A stretch of DNA of 64,000 nucleotides from Nocardia albiluteola. Its GTDB lineage: Bacteria > Actinomycetota > Actinomycetes > Mycobacteriales > Mycobacteriaceae. Every line of letters starts with the position of its first letter. The stretch's first letter is position 1. Both the position numbers and the translations under genes were made by a program. Location: positions 434,001 to 498,000 of the forward strand of contig NZ_JAHKNI010000006.1 of the NCBI RefSeq assembly GCF_018860155.1. The letters run 5' to 3'. The notes below the pieces were generated by a model. That model saw nothing but the letters and a program-made list of their open reading frames with translations. It searched no databases and was not told the origin of the DNA. Positions 31,892-41,262 of the stretch are shown piece after piece.

Positions 31892-33553
31892 ATGAGATGG
31901 GCGGTGGCGCGGACGAGCGAGGGCGGCGCGCGGGTGTGCCCGCTCGATTCCGCCGGTCGTCCGGCGGGGCCGATGGAGTACGCGTCCTCGGTCGCCGAGG
32001 CGGTGCGTTCGCGGCCGGAGGCGGAGCGGTGGGTGTGGCGGTCGACCGCCGAGATCTATCGGCCGCTGCTGGCGGCCGGTGTACGGGTGGATCGCTGTTA
32101 CGACGTGGAGGCGGCGGAGGCGCTGCTGATCGGGCACGAGCAGGGGCAGTCGGGGCAGGCGCGCTCGCTGGCGGCGGCCTGGGCGCGGATGCAGGGCCTG
32201 CCCGTGCCGCAGGATGCTCCCGCGCAGGCCGCGCAGACCGAGCCGACCCTGTTCGACTCGGGCCCGGTGCCGCTCCCGCCCGGCACGGACGAACTCACCG
32301 CGCTGCTGCGGGTATACGAGGGTCAGGTCGCCCGCACGGCCGCGGCCGAACATCCCGAGCGGATGCGGATGCTCCTGGCCTCCGAATCGGCGGGCATGCT
32401 GGTCGCCGCGGAAATGTCGCGGGCGGGGATTCCCTGGCGCGTCGACATTCATCGTGAATTGCTCGATTCGCTGCTGGGAGAGCGCATTTCGGGTGGGGAG
32501 CCGCGCCGGATGTCGGAGCTGGCCCAGGAGGTGTCGCGCGCCTTCGGGCCCGGCGTACGGGTACGGCCCGACCTGCCGGGCGACATCGTCAAGGCGTTCG
32601 GCCGCGCCGGAATCTCGTTGTCCTCCACCCGGAAATGGGAGCTGCAGGAGATAGATCATCCGGCGGTGGCCCCGCTGCTGGCCTACAAATCGCTGTACCG
32701 CCTGTACACCGCCCACGGCTGGTCGTGGATCGAGCAGTGGGTGCGCGGGGGTCGGTTCCGTCCCGAATACCTGCCGGGCGGTACGGTGTCCGGCCGATGG
32801 ACCACCAATGGCGGTGGTGCACTGCAGATCCCGAAGGTGGTCCGGCAGGCGATCCGCGCGGACCCGGGCTGGCGGCTGGTGGTCGCGGACGCCGATCAGA
32901 TGGAACCGCGGGTGCTGGCCGCGATCTCGCGGGATCCGGGGCTGATGGAGGTGGCCGGGCGCGGCGAGGATCTGTACGCGGACCTGGCGGCCCGCGCATT
33001 CGGCGGCGATCGCGCACAGGCGAAGATCGCGCTACTGGGTGCGATCTACGGTCAGACGTCCGGGGATGCCCTCACCCACCTCGCCGAGCTGCGCCGCAGA
33101 TATCCGGCGGCGGTGGCGTACGTCGACGACGCGGCGCGGGCGGGGGAGGAGGGCCGCCTCGTGCGCACATGGTTCGGCCGCACCTGCCCGCCCGCCGCAT
33201 CCTTCGAGCCGATCGACGACGGGGAGGGTTCCGGTGGATACGGCAGTACTCCCGCCGCGCGTGCGCGCGGCCGCTTCACCCGGAACTTCGTCGTCCAGGG
33301 CAGCGCCGCGGACTGGGCGCTACTGGTCCTGGCCGGGCTGCGGCACGCGATTCACGGCGCGGGCCTGCGCGCCGAGCTGGTCTTCTTCCAACACGACGAG
33401 GTGATCGTGCACTGCCCGCAGGAGGAGGCCGCCACGGTCGCTGACATGATCGCCACCGCCGCCGACGCCGCAGGCACACTCGCCTTCGGCCCGACGCCCG
33501 TTCGGTTCCCGTGCACAACAGCGGTGGTGGACTGCTACGGCGACGCGAAATGA
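31892..33553 (+). CDS. PolA-like bifunctional 3'-5' exonuclease / DNA polymerase
   Basis: A 553-residue family-A polymerase without 5' nuclease. The N-terminal 190 residues are a divergent, Ala-rich DnaQ-like exonuclease region. The polymerase part has GGTVSGRWTTNGGGALQIPK, motif A VVADADQMEPRVLAA (Asp), a shortened fingers motif B KIALLGAIYGQTSGDAL, and motif C FFQHDEVIVHCP. It is considerably shorter than PolA of 900 residues. Such proteins are common in Corynebacteriales next to housekeeping genes, and a repair role is inferred. Start ATG 31892; the frame is open upstream but only as a shadow of the kinase gene. Confidence 0.9.
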   Translation: MRWAVARTSEGGARVCPLDSAGRPAGPMEYASSVAEAVRSRPEAERWVWRSTAEIYRPLLAAGVRVDRCYDVEAAEALLIGHEQGQSGQARSLAAAWARMQGLPVPQDAPAQAAQTEPTLFDSGPVPLPPGTDELTALLRVYEGQVARTAAAEHPERMRMLLASESAGMLVAAEMSRAGIPWRVDIHRELLDSLLGERISGGEPRRMSELAQEVSRAFGPGVRVRPDLPGDIVKAFGRAGISLSSTRKWELQEIDHPAVAPLLAYKSLYRLYTAHGWSWIEQWVRGGRFRPEYLPGGTVSGRWTTNGGGALQIPKVVRQAIRADPGWRLVVADADQMEPRVLAAISRDPGLMEVAGRGEDLYADLAARAFGGDRAQAKIALLGAIYGQTSGDALTHLAELRRRYPAAVAYVDDAARAGEEGRLVRTWFGRTCPPAASFEPIDDGEGSGGYGSTPAARARGRFTRNFVVQGSAADWALLVLAGLRHAIHGAGLRAELVFFQHDEVIVHCPQEEAATVADMIATAADAAGTLAFGPTPVRFPCTTAVVDCYGDAK

Positions 33554-34115
33554 ACACTCGCCATCGCCGCGCTGGTTGTGCAGCTGCGTGAACAGCGCCA
33601 TGTCACAGTCGATTTCGGCTATGAGAAAGACGAGTGGGACGGCGAGCCTGATCGCACGGAGGCTCGGGCGCCGGATGGGTGGGGTGGCGGCGCGGGATCG
33701 CTTCTGTGAGACGGTCGCCGGTGGATCCGTTCGCGCAGGCAGGCCTCGGGGGTGCTGCGCAGCCGTCTCAGCAGGGCATCGAGGGTGAGCGCGGCGTCGC
33801 CGAGCAAGCCGAGAGTCGCGCTCTCCCAGCGGTCCACCCTGGCGGGCGTGTCGTCGATCGAGACGATCGGCTTGTAGGCGGCGATTCCGGTGTGGTCGGA
33901 GAACGAGCAGCCGGGCTGTAACGCCCGCGTGCGAACCGCCCACTTCACTACGACACCGCTGCCTGCCCCCGGCGATGCCGCGGGAGATCTCGTGCCTGCG
34001 GCCCGAGCGGATTACCTGTGCAGCACACGCCCGTCCGATGAGAGGTCCCATGAAGCAACGGAATCCGGCCCGGCGGCCGCACATTCGGCCACCCGCAGAG
34101 CGACGGAGGTGAATC
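33554..34115 (-). pseudogene. Gene-poor interval with a probable TPP-enzyme fragment on the minus strand
   Basis: In the 562 bp between the polymerase and the flavoprotein genes, the minus strand around 33720-33948 encodes GIAAYKPIVSIDDTPARVDR followed by LGLLGDAALTLDALLRRL. That is the pattern of the central (TPP_enzyme_M) domain of acetolactate-synthase or pyruvate-oxidase-like enzymes, where a cofactor-distal strand carries V-x-I-D-x-D-P-x-R-x-D. Neither end continues into the rest of the enzyme. I regard it as a decayed fragment. The other frames hold nothing recognisable. Confidence 0.45.
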
Positions 34116-35825
34116 ATGGTGTTCGACAGTCGTATTCCGATCGGTGCCGGAGCCGGGCTGATCGGCGGCGGAATCACGGGCGCGGCCGCGATCGCGCAGG
34201 GCGCGGCCGGTTCGGCGCAGTGGTGGGGGCTGTGGCTGCTGCAGCGTGACCGCAAACCGCTTCCGGCCGTGGCCTTCTCGCTCGGACTGCTGCTGGGGCT
34301 GCTGGACTGGGTCGCTTGGAATTCGACGGCTGTGCCGTTGCTGTCGGGTCACGTGCCCACGTGGTCCATCGGCGCGGCGGTCGCGGGCTACGACGAGTTG
34401 GTGCGCACCGGCTTGCTGGGTGCCCTGGTAGGCGTGCTGTACTGCGGGCTCGCCGCGGCGTTCGGGACCGATCCCGAACCGGCGGCATCCCGTAAGCCGC
34501 ATGTCGTGATCGTTGGCGGCGGCTTCGGTGGTGTCGCCGCGGCGCGGAGGATGGACGCGCTGATCGCGCGTGGCCTCGACATCAACGTGACCGTGATCAG
34601 TGATTCGAACTCCCTGCTGTTCACACCCCTGCTGGTCGGCGTGGCCGCCGGCGCGCTCGCGGATCGGCATGTCAGCGCCCCCGTGCGGGCGGCGCTTGCG
34701 CACGCGTCGTTCCTGCACGGGCGGGTGAACTCGATCGACACCGCCTCCCGTAACGCCTATGTCACCGTCGTCGGCGGTGGGCCGCAACGGGTTCCGTACG
34801 ACCACCTGGTGCTCGCCGTCGGCGCCGTGCCGCACTATTTCGACCTGCCGGGCGTGGGCGACAACGCCTTCGCGCTGAAGTCGATCGAGGACGCCGACCG
34901 CCTGCGCAACCACGTCCTGGGGGTGCTGGAACGGGCCGACGCCGAACCCGATCCGGCCGAACAGGATCGCCTGCTGACGTTCGTCGTGGTGGGGGGCGGA
35001 TTCGCCGGCACAGAACTGATCGCCGAGCTGTTCGATCTGATACACGATGTGCGGCACTACTATCCGCGGCTGCACGGCCTGTCGCCGCGCTGCGTGCTGG
35101 TGCACTCCGGCGATCGTCTGCTGCCCGAACTGCCCGGTGAGCTGGGCGATTACGCGCTGTCGATCCTGCGCGAACGCGGCATCGACTTCCGGCTGGGCGC
35201 CCGGCTGGTCGGGGCGGACGCCCGGGGCGTCCGGCTGGGGACGGGCGAGGAACTGCCGACCGCGACGCTGGCGTGGACCGCCGGAAATCGGCCGAATCCG
35301 CTGGCCGGGGCACTCGGAGCCGCCACCGATCGCGGTGCACTGGTAGTCGACGCGACCATGCGTGTTCCGGCGTTGGACGGTGTGTGGGCGGTCGGCGACT
35401 GCGCCCGCATCCCGGATCCGGCGCAGACCGCCGGCTGGTATCCGCCCACGGCGCAGCACGCACTGCGGGAAGGGAAGACGGTGGCCGACAACATCGCCGC
35501 CGTGATCGGCGAGCGCGCGCCGCGGCCGTTCCGTTTCGGTGCGCTCGGTGTCCTGGTGTCGCTGGGCCATCAGCGTGCGGCCGGACTCGTACTGGGCCGC
35601 AGGGTTTCGGGATTCACCGGCTGGATCCTGTGGCGCGCTGTGTATTTGAGCAAACTGCCGGGTGGGGACAAGCGCCTGCGGGTGCTCGCCGACTGGCTAC
35701 TGGATCTCGTCTTCCCGCGAGACATCGCGTTGATCCGGGATGCGGCGCCCGGTCCGGGCGCGCGCGTGCCCGCGGCAACGCCCGTCGCCGCCCCATCGTC
35801 CCGGAACAGGAACGGCCATGAGTGA
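34116..35825 (+). CDS. Membrane-anchored NDH-2-like NAD(P)H dehydrogenase
   Basis: A 569-residue protein in two parts. Residues 1-115 hold about three hydrophobic segments (GAGAGLIGGGITGAAAIA, FSLGLLLGLLDWVAW, GLLGALVGVLYCGLAAAFG). From about 128 comes a type II NADH dehydrogenase: FAD-binding VVIVGGGFGGVAAARRM, FTPLLVGVAAGALADRHV, NAD-binding FVVVGGGFAGTELIAEL, and the second FAD motif GVWAVGDCARIPD with YPPTAQHALREG, and a C-terminal amphipathic part. Start ATG 34116 after GGAGGTG. It overlaps the next gene by 8 bp. The N-terminal segments resemble one repeat unit of that next protein. The expected reaction is electron transfer from NAD(P)H to a quinone or a membrane partner. Confidence 0.9.
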   Translation: MVFDSRIPIGAGAGLIGGGITGAAAIAQGAAGSAQWWGLWLLQRDRKPLPAVAFSLGLLLGLLDWVAWNSTAVPLLSGHVPTWSIGAAVAGYDELVRTGLLGALVGVLYCGLAAAFGTDPEPAASRKPHVVIVGGGFGGVAAARRMDALIARGLDINVTVISDSNSLLFTPLLVGVAAGALADRHVSAPVRAALAHASFLHGRVNSIDTASRNAYVTVVGGGPQRVPYDHLVLAVGAVPHYFDLPGVGDNAFALKSIEDADRLRNHVLGVLERADAEPDPAEQDRLLTFVVVGGGFAGTELIAELFDLIHDVRHYYPRLHGLSPRCVLVHSGDRLLPELPGELGDYALSILRERGIDFRLGARLVGADARGVRLGTGEELPTATLAWTAGNRPNPLAGALGAATDRGALVVDATMRVPALDGVWAVGDCARIPDPAQTAGWYPPTAQHALREGKTVADNIAAVIGERAPRPFRFGALGVLVSLGHQRAAGLVLGRRVSGFTGWILWRAVYLSKLPGGDKRLRVLADWLLDLVFPRDIALIRDAAPGPGARVPAATPVAAPSSRNRNGHE

Positions 35826-37299
35826 CATCGGTTTCGACCACCCCACCGCGACGCATGCGCCACCGGTCCCCGCGGGCCGTGGCGACGACCGGACCGGGGA
35901 TCTCACGTTCTGGATCGCCGCGTCGGCCGGGGCGCTCGGGGGACTCGCGGGTGGGCTGGTCTTCGGCGGGGTGATGCTGTCGATCGGATTCCTGCCGACC
36001 GTCGCCGCCATCGTGCGCACCGACTCGGCGATCGTCGGGTTCGTGGTGCACATGCTGTTCGCCGCCGTCATCGGCGCCGGCTTCGGCATTCTGGTCGCCC
36101 GTCAGGAGCGGCGAATCGGCGAACTGCTGTCGTGGGGGCTGGTGTATGGGGCGCTGTGGTGGCTGCTGGGGCCGCTCACGCTGCTGCCGTTGTTCCTGGG
36201 CCGGGCGGTGCGCTGGGATGTGGCGACGGCGCAGGGCCTACTGCCCAGCCTCGTCGGACACCTGCTGTACGGGGCGGTCACCGCAATGTGTTTCGCGCTG
36301 CTGACGCGGCGGCGGCGCGCGGACACCGCGGACACCGTCGACCTGCGCACCGCCGCTATAGCGGTGCTGTCCGGAGCGGTCACCGGCACGCTGCTCGCCG
36401 CGGCGACCTCGATGGCGGCGGGCGGCTATTCGTCGTTGTTCGTCGGCGTGCTCGCGGGTGCGGGGTATCCGCTGTTGTTCGGCGTCCGCGGGGAGGGCAC
36501 CGGGCCCGGCATGATCCGGGGCGTCGCGTACGGATTCGTCTGGTGGATCGTCGCCGGGCTGACCCTGCCGTCGCTGCTGTCGGGCTACGGGCTGGACTGG
36601 TCGGTGCGCGCCGCCCGGCACGCCGTGCCGACGCTGCCCGGATATCTGTTGCTCGGCGTCGGCATCGCGGTGGTCTTCGGGTGGCTCATGGGACTGGTGC
36701 GGGCGGTGTCGTCGGACGCCCTCGCGGAGACGGGCGAGCGGTTGCGCGGCAACCGTGTGACGGGGGTGTTGCACGGCATCCTGGCCGGGCTGGTGGGCGG
36801 CGTCGTCTTCACCGGCGTGATGGTGGCGATCGGTTTCCTGCCGCGGGTGGCGGCGCTGCTCGGTTCCGGCTCCGCGGGGGTGGGAATCGTTGTGCACCTG
36901 ATCATCTCGGTGATCATCGGGATCGGCTACGCGGTCTGGTTCCGGGGCCGCAGCTTCGATCCCGCCTCCGGGCTCGGCTGGGGCGTGAGCTACGGATTCC
37001 TGTGGTGGGTGCTGGGGTATCTCACCCTGCTGCCGCTGCTGCTGGGCCACGCGCCGGTGTGGAGCCCGGACTCGCTGGCCGCGGGATTCCCGTCGCTGGT
37101 CGGACATCTCGGATACGGGGCGGCGCTGGGACTGGTCTATCAGCGGCTCGAACAACGGGTCAGCCCTTGGTATCTCACCCGCAGCGAGGTCGCCGCCGAA
37201 CGGGCCCGGGCACGGTATCGGCAGATCTTGGGCTCGGCTCCGGCGCTGTGGAGTCTCGTAGTACTCATCGCTGTGCTGATGCCCGTGCTCGTCGGGTGA
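35818..37299 (+). CDS. Large membrane protein made of internal repeats, unknown function
   Basis: A 493-residue protein with about 12 hydrophobic helices. The first and last thirds are clear duplicates: GGLAGGLVFGGVMLSIGFLP matches AGLVGGVVFTGVMVAIGFLP, and WWLLGPLTLLPLFLG...PSLVGHLLYGA matches WWVLGYLTLLPLLLG...PSLVGHLGYGA. The middle third keeps the same plan in weaker form (YGFVWWIVAGLTLPSLLSG, PTLPGYLLLG). Repeat units are separated by charged cytosolic loops with HAT/Arg residues. The start ATG 35818 lies inside the flavoprotein gene, 8 bp overlap, so the two are coupled. I do not recognise the family; it could be the quinone- or metal-handling partner of the flavoprotein. Confidence 0.8.
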   Translation: MSDIGFDHPTATHAPPVPAGRGDDRTGDLTFWIAASAGALGGLAGGLVFGGVMLSIGFLPTVAAIVRTDSAIVGFVVHMLFAAVIGAGFGILVARQERRIGELLSWGLVYGALWWLLGPLTLLPLFLGRAVRWDVATAQGLLPSLVGHLLYGAVTAMCFALLTRRRRADTADTVDLRTAAIAVLSGAVTGTLLAAATSMAAGGYSSLFVGVLAGAGYPLLFGVRGEGTGPGMIRGVAYGFVWWIVAGLTLPSLLSGYGLDWSVRAARHAVPTLPGYLLLGVGIAVVFGWLMGLVRAVSSDALAETGERLRGNRVTGVLHGILAGLVGGVVFTGVMVAIGFLPRVAALLGSGSAGVGIVVHLIISVIIGIGYAVWFRGRSFDPASGLGWGVSYGFLWWVLGYLTLLPLLLGHAPVWSPDSLAAGFPSLVGHLGYGAALGLVYQRLEQRVSPWYLTRSEVAAERARARYRQILGSAPALWSLVVLIAVLMPVLVG

Positions 37300-37354
37300 G
37301 TGAACGGTCGGCCCGGAGGCTTGCGGGGGACCTCCGGGCCGAATCGCTGGTCGG

Positions 37355-38059
37355 TCAGCGGTATTCGGGGTTCTGGTAGTCGAACCTGCACCCCGCGTCC
37401 CAGGCCGAGCGCTGGTTGCCCTGGGCGGGAATCCCGTTGCTGTCCTTCAGCATCCGGGCCAGGTGCAGCAGGTTCCAGGTCATGAACGTGGTGTTGCGGT
37501 TGGTGAAGTCGTTGTCTGGACCGCCCGAACCCGGATCCAGGTAGGAGGGACCGGGTCCGGCCTCGCCGATCCAGCCGGCGTCGGCCTGCGGCGGGATGGT
37601 GTAGCCCAGGTGCTGCAGGCTGTAGAGCACGTTCATGGCGCAGTGCTTGATCCCGTCCTCGTTGCCGGTGATCAGGCACCCGCCGACCCGGCCGTAGTAG
37701 GCGTACTGGCCCGCGTCGTTCAGGATGCCCGAGTTCCCGTACAGCCGCTCGATGACGCGCTTGGTAACGGAACTGTTGTCGCCCAACCAAATCGGGCCGG
37801 CGAGCACCAGGATGTCGGCGGCCATGACGCGCTCCTGCAGGACCGGCCATTCGTCGCTCGCCCACCCGTGTTCGGTCATATCGGGCCACACGCCCGGCGC
37901 GATGTCGTGGTCCACGGCCCGGATGTGGTCGACCGCCACGCCGTGTGTGCGGAGAATCCCGGAACTGGCATCGATCAGGCCCTGGGTATTGCTGGGCTCC
38001 GGGGATCGCTTGAGGGTGCAGTTGATGAACAGCGCACGCAGGTCGTCGTATTGCGTCAT
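37355..38059 (-). CDS. Flavodoxin-like NAD(P)H-dependent oxidoreductase
   Basis: A 234-residue flavodoxin-fold protein: ALFINCTLKRSPEPSNTQ binds the FMN phosphate, VLAGPIWLGDNSSVTKRVIE is the conserved second flavin loop, and VGGCLITGNEDGIKHCAMN the third. It resembles iron-sulfur flavoprotein/NADPH:quinone-type reductases that occur singly in actinobacteria. Start ATG 38059. The gene is divergent from an amidase and convergent with the repeat membrane protein, with no operon partner. The substrate is unknown. Confidence 0.87.
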   Translation of the reverse strand: MTQYDDLRALFINCTLKRSPEPSNTQGLIDASSGILRTHGVAVDHIRAVDHDIAPGVWPDMTEHGWASDEWPVLQERVMAADILVLAGPIWLGDNSSVTKRVIERLYGNSGILNDAGQYAYYGRVGGCLITGNEDGIKHCAMNVLYSLQHLGYTIPPQADAGWIGEAGPGPSYLDPGSGGPDNDFTNRNTTFMTWNLLHLARMLKDSNGIPAQGNQRSAWDAGCRFDYQNPEYR

Positions 38060-38186
38060 ATCATTCGGTGGCGCCTGCGTGGGGTGGCGTTACAGCTCTC
38101 CGCCGACGGCCTACCTGCCCGGGTGAGGGACAGGCTGCCGACCAAATCGGTGGCCGGGCCCGCCCGCGGCCGATACTGTCGCTCCC

Positions 38187-39638
38187 ATGGAGTGGAGCTT
38201 GCGGTCTGCCGAAGAGCTTGCGATCGCGCTGCATGCGGGTGAGGTGACCTCGACCGAACTCACCGACGAGGCGATCGCCCGGATCGAGCGCGACGACAAG
38301 GCGATCAACGCGATCTGTGTGCCGGACTTCGATCGGGCGCGGGCCGCGGCGCGCGAGGCCGATGCGGCGCGGGCCCGCGGCGAGGACCGGCCGCTGCTGG
38401 GTATTCCGGTGACGGTCAAGGAGTCCTACAACATCGCCGGGCTGCCGACGACGTGGGGGCTGCCGCAGTTCGCGGACTATGTGCCCGCCGAGGATGCGCT
38501 GCCGGTGGCGCGGCTGAAGGCCGCGGGCGCGGTGGTGCTCGGCAAGACCAATGTGCCGCCGATGCTGGGAGATCTGCAGAGCGCCAACGAGATCTACGGT
38601 GTCACCAACAATCCGTGGGACCCGACCCGGACGCCGGGCGGATCCTCCGGCGGTTCGGCGGCGGCCCTGGCGGCCGGATTCGGCGCGCTGTCCATCGGCT
38701 CCGATATCGGCGGTTCGCTGCGCAATCCGGCGCACTTCTGCGGTGTGTACGCCCACAAGCCGACGTTGGGACTCGTCGCGAATCGCGGTCATGTCCCGCC
38801 GCCCACGCCGGCGCTGCCGTTCGATCGCGACCTGGCGGTCGTCGGCCCGATGGCGCGCACTGCCCGCGATCTCGCGCTGCTGCTGGATGTGATGGCCGGA
38901 GCCGATCCGCTGACGCTGGGCGTCGCGTTCGATCTGGCCCTGCCACCCGCGCGGCACGAGCGACTCGGTGACTTCCGCGTCCTGGTCCTCGAGGATCATC
39001 CGCTCATGCCGACCGGCTCGGCCGTGCGGGACGCGATCCACCGGGTCTCCGACGCGCTCACCGATGCGGGAGCCCGCGTCGAGTGGCACAGTCCGCTGCT
39101 GCCCGATCCGGTCGACGCCGCGGTGCTCTACATGGAGCTGCTGTTGTCGACCCTGGCCGCCGGTTTTCCCGAGGCCGCCTACGAGCAGATGCGGGTCCAC
39201 GCAGCCACATTCGCCCCGGACGACCGCAGCCTCGACGCGGCGCGGATGCGCGGCGCGGTGTTCAGCCAGCGCGACTGGATCGCGGCGACCAGCCGCCGGG
39301 AACTGCACCGCCAGGGCTGGCGGGAACTGTTCGCGCAGTTCGATGTCGTGGTGGCCCCTATCACGCCGACGCCCGCCTTCCCGCACGACCCCAATCCGGA
39401 CATGGGGTCGCGCCGGATCGATATCGACGGTGTCGAGTACCCCTTCGGCGACCAGCTCGTCTGGGCCGGCACGGCGACCATGCCCGGCCTGCCCGCCACC
39501 GCCGTTCCCGCGGGCCGGTCCCCCGAGGGCCTGCCGGTCGGGGTGCAGCTCATCGGTCCGATGTTCGAGGACCGCACGCCCCTGCGGCTGGCCGAACTGC
39601 TCGAGGAGCGGATCGGCGGCTTCGTGGCGCCGGAATAG
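38187..39638 (+). CDS. Amidase (amidase-signature family)
   Basis: The 483-residue enzyme has the Ser-cisSer-Lys triad: Lys in GIPVTVKESYNIAG (near residue 76), the glycine/serine stretch PGGSSGGSAAALAAGF with the cis-Ser, and the nucleophile in IGSDIGGSLRNPAHFCG (near 180). The C-terminal half is complete and ends in a family-typical PVGVQLIGPMFEDRTPLRLA. It hydrolyses an amide to acid plus ammonia. The start ATG 38187 is preceded by a 127-bp divergent promoter region. No transporter or partner gene indicates the substrate. Confidence 0.94.
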   Translation: MEWSLRSAEELAIALHAGEVTSTELTDEAIARIERDDKAINAICVPDFDRARAAAREADAARARGEDRPLLGIPVTVKESYNIAGLPTTWGLPQFADYVPAEDALPVARLKAAGAVVLGKTNVPPMLGDLQSANEIYGVTNNPWDPTRTPGGSSGGSAAALAAGFGALSIGSDIGGSLRNPAHFCGVYAHKPTLGLVANRGHVPPPTPALPFDRDLAVVGPMARTARDLALLLDVMAGADPLTLGVAFDLALPPARHERLGDFRVLVLEDHPLMPTGSAVRDAIHRVSDALTDAGARVEWHSPLLPDPVDAAVLYMELLLSTLAAGFPEAAYEQMRVHAATFAPDDRSLDAARMRGAVFSQRDWIAATSRRELHRQGWRELFAQFDVVVAPITPTPAFPHDPNPDMGSRRIDIDGVEYPFGDQLVWAGTATMPGLPATAVPAGRSPEGLPVGVQLIGPMFEDRTPLRLAELLEERIGGFVAPE

Positions 39639-39652
39639 GGGATGAATCCGAA

Positions 39653-41131
39653 CTACGCCGAAGCGGTCGATGCGGAGCGGGGTGCTGCCCACACGGCGAC
39701 CGGCGTACCGAACCAGCGGCCCAGTGCCGGTTCCAGTTCCTCCGGCGGACCCGCCCAGCACACGTAGCCGTCGGGGCGGATGAGCATGGGCTGGACGTCC
39801 GACCCCCGACCCGTGCAATCGACCCGATCCGACCACGGATCGGCGATCGCACCGAACCGGTCGGCCGGGTCGAGTAGGACGCCGCGGCCGGACCGCAGCA
39901 GCTCGTGCACCCGGGCCGAGCCCAGCGGCGCGTCCGGTGCGGGCAGCCCGACGAGCGGATGGTTCTGCGCGCCGGGTATCGGGTAGCGAATTCCCATGCC
40001 GGACAACATGTCGTCGAGGTGGTACTGCACGTCTCGCAGCTGTGCCATCGAGGCGAACAGGTCCTTGGCGGCCGCCACGTCCGGGTCGCGGGTGCCCTCC
40101 CAGTCCATCAGCAGGCTCTGCGCCTGGACGTTCCGCAACACGGCGGCCGCCACCGGATGCCGTTCGGCGTGGTAGCTGTCCAGTAGATCCTTTGGTGCCC
40201 AGCCGGCGACGGCGGCGCCGAGCTTCCACCCGAGATTGAGCGCGTCCCCGATCCCGGTGTTCATGCCCTGCGCGCCGATCGGAAGGTGGACATGGGCGGC
40301 ATCCCCGGCCAGGAACACCCGACCGTGCCGGTACTGCGCGGCCTGCCGCGCCGCATTGGTGATGCGGCGGGCGTAGCGTAGCTCCAGCAGGTGCACGCGG
40401 GACCCGAAGAGACGACTCAGGCCGTCCCGGATCTCCTGCTCGGTGACCGGAATCTCCCGGGGCAGTGAATGATTCGGCCCACCCAGCACCAGCCGCCGCA
40501 GCGGCCTGCCCTGCGCGTCGGTGCCCAGCGGGAACGTCGCGGACCAATGGCCGTCCTCGCCCCAGGTGTGCATCGCCGTCTCCGCGCCGCCCAGCCGCAC
40601 GTCCGCGGCGACGACGGTCGCGGTGCCCGGCCGCCCCGGGAACTCGGCGCGCAGCAGCGACCGCACGGTGCTGTGGGCGCCGTCGGCGGCGGCGACGAAG
40701 CGGGCACGCACGCGCTCGCCGTTCGCGAACGTCGCGGTGGCGCCGTCCGCGTCCTGGGCGAGGTCGATCAGGTCGTAGTCGCGCAGGACCCGAATGCCCT
40801 GTGCGGCAAGGTGTTCCCCGAGGAATGCCTCGATCGCCACCTGCGGTATGGACCGCCACGGTCGGCGGTGCCGCTCCCGGGTCAGCGGCAGCGGGATGCC
40901 CGCGAAGTGGGCGGTGCCGGCCGGGTAGTCGCCGGTGGCCAGCAGCGGTTCCAGCAGGCCACGCTGATCGAAGCTCTCCTGCGTGCGGGACTGCACGCCC
41001 CCCGCTTTGGACAATTCGCTCGGCCGCGACAGCCTGTCGACCAGCACGGTCCGCACGCCCGCGACCAGCAGCTCGTTGGCCAACGTCAGGCCGGTCGGGC
41101 CCGCGCCGACGATGAGCACATCGGTGTCCAT
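39653..41131 (-). CDS. FAD-dependent aromatic monooxygenase (PheA/TfdB type)
   Basis: A 492-residue class A flavoprotein hydroxylase: N-terminal VLIVGAGPTGLTLANELL, then the DG motif AADGAHSTVRSLLRAEF, and the second FAD motif FLAGDAAHVHLPIGAQGMNT with GIGDALNLGWKL. The C-terminal 100 residues form the thioredoxin-like dimerisation domain typical of phenol-hydroxylase-type or polyketide-tailoring enzymes. It is divergent from an Lrp-type regulator that has a palindrome in the shared region, so it is probably that regulator's target. Substrate not identifiable: phenols, rifamycin-type antibiotics and polyketides are all served by this family. Confidence 0.93.
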   Translation of the reverse strand: MDTDVLIVGAGPTGLTLANELLVAGVRTVLVDRLSRPSELSKAGGVQSRTQESFDQRGLLEPLLATGDYPAGTAHFAGIPLPLTRERHRRPWRSIPQVAIEAFLGEHLAAQGIRVLRDYDLIDLAQDADGATATFANGERVRARFVAAADGAHSTVRSLLRAEFPGRPGTATVVAADVRLGGAETAMHTWGEDGHWSATFPLGTDAQGRPLRRLVLGGPNHSLPREIPVTEQEIRDGLSRLFGSRVHLLELRYARRITNAARQAAQYRHGRVFLAGDAAHVHLPIGAQGMNTGIGDALNLGWKLGAAVAGWAPKDLLDSYHAERHPVAAAVLRNVQAQSLLMDWEGTRDPDVAAAKDLFASMAQLRDVQYHLDDMLSGMGIRYPIPGAQNHPLVGLPAPDAPLGSARVHELLRSGRGVLLDPADRFGAIADPWSDRVDCTGRGSDVQPMLIRPDGYVCWAGPPEELEPALGRWFGTPVAVWAAPRSASTASA

Positions 41132-41229
41132 GATTTCTCCCCATATCGTGTCGTTTCCCGATCGCCTCGATCGGGACAGGAGCTACACTCCGCCGGGCGG
41201 ACCGCATGGGCCAGAATCCGCGACGATGG

Positions 41230-41244
41230 TGTCGATATTCGACA
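41230..41244. promoter_or_regulatory. Perfect palindrome upstream of the Lrp-like gene
   Basis: TGTCGA-TAT-TCGACA, a perfect 6-bp inverted repeat with 3-bp spacer, ends 18 bp before the GTG at 41263 and about 98 bp before the divergent monooxygenase start. It is a good candidate for the Lrp-type regulator's own operator, and its position argues against the longer ATG 41206 start. Confidence 0.6.
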
Positions 41245-41262
41245 TTGGGTACCGTCGATTCG

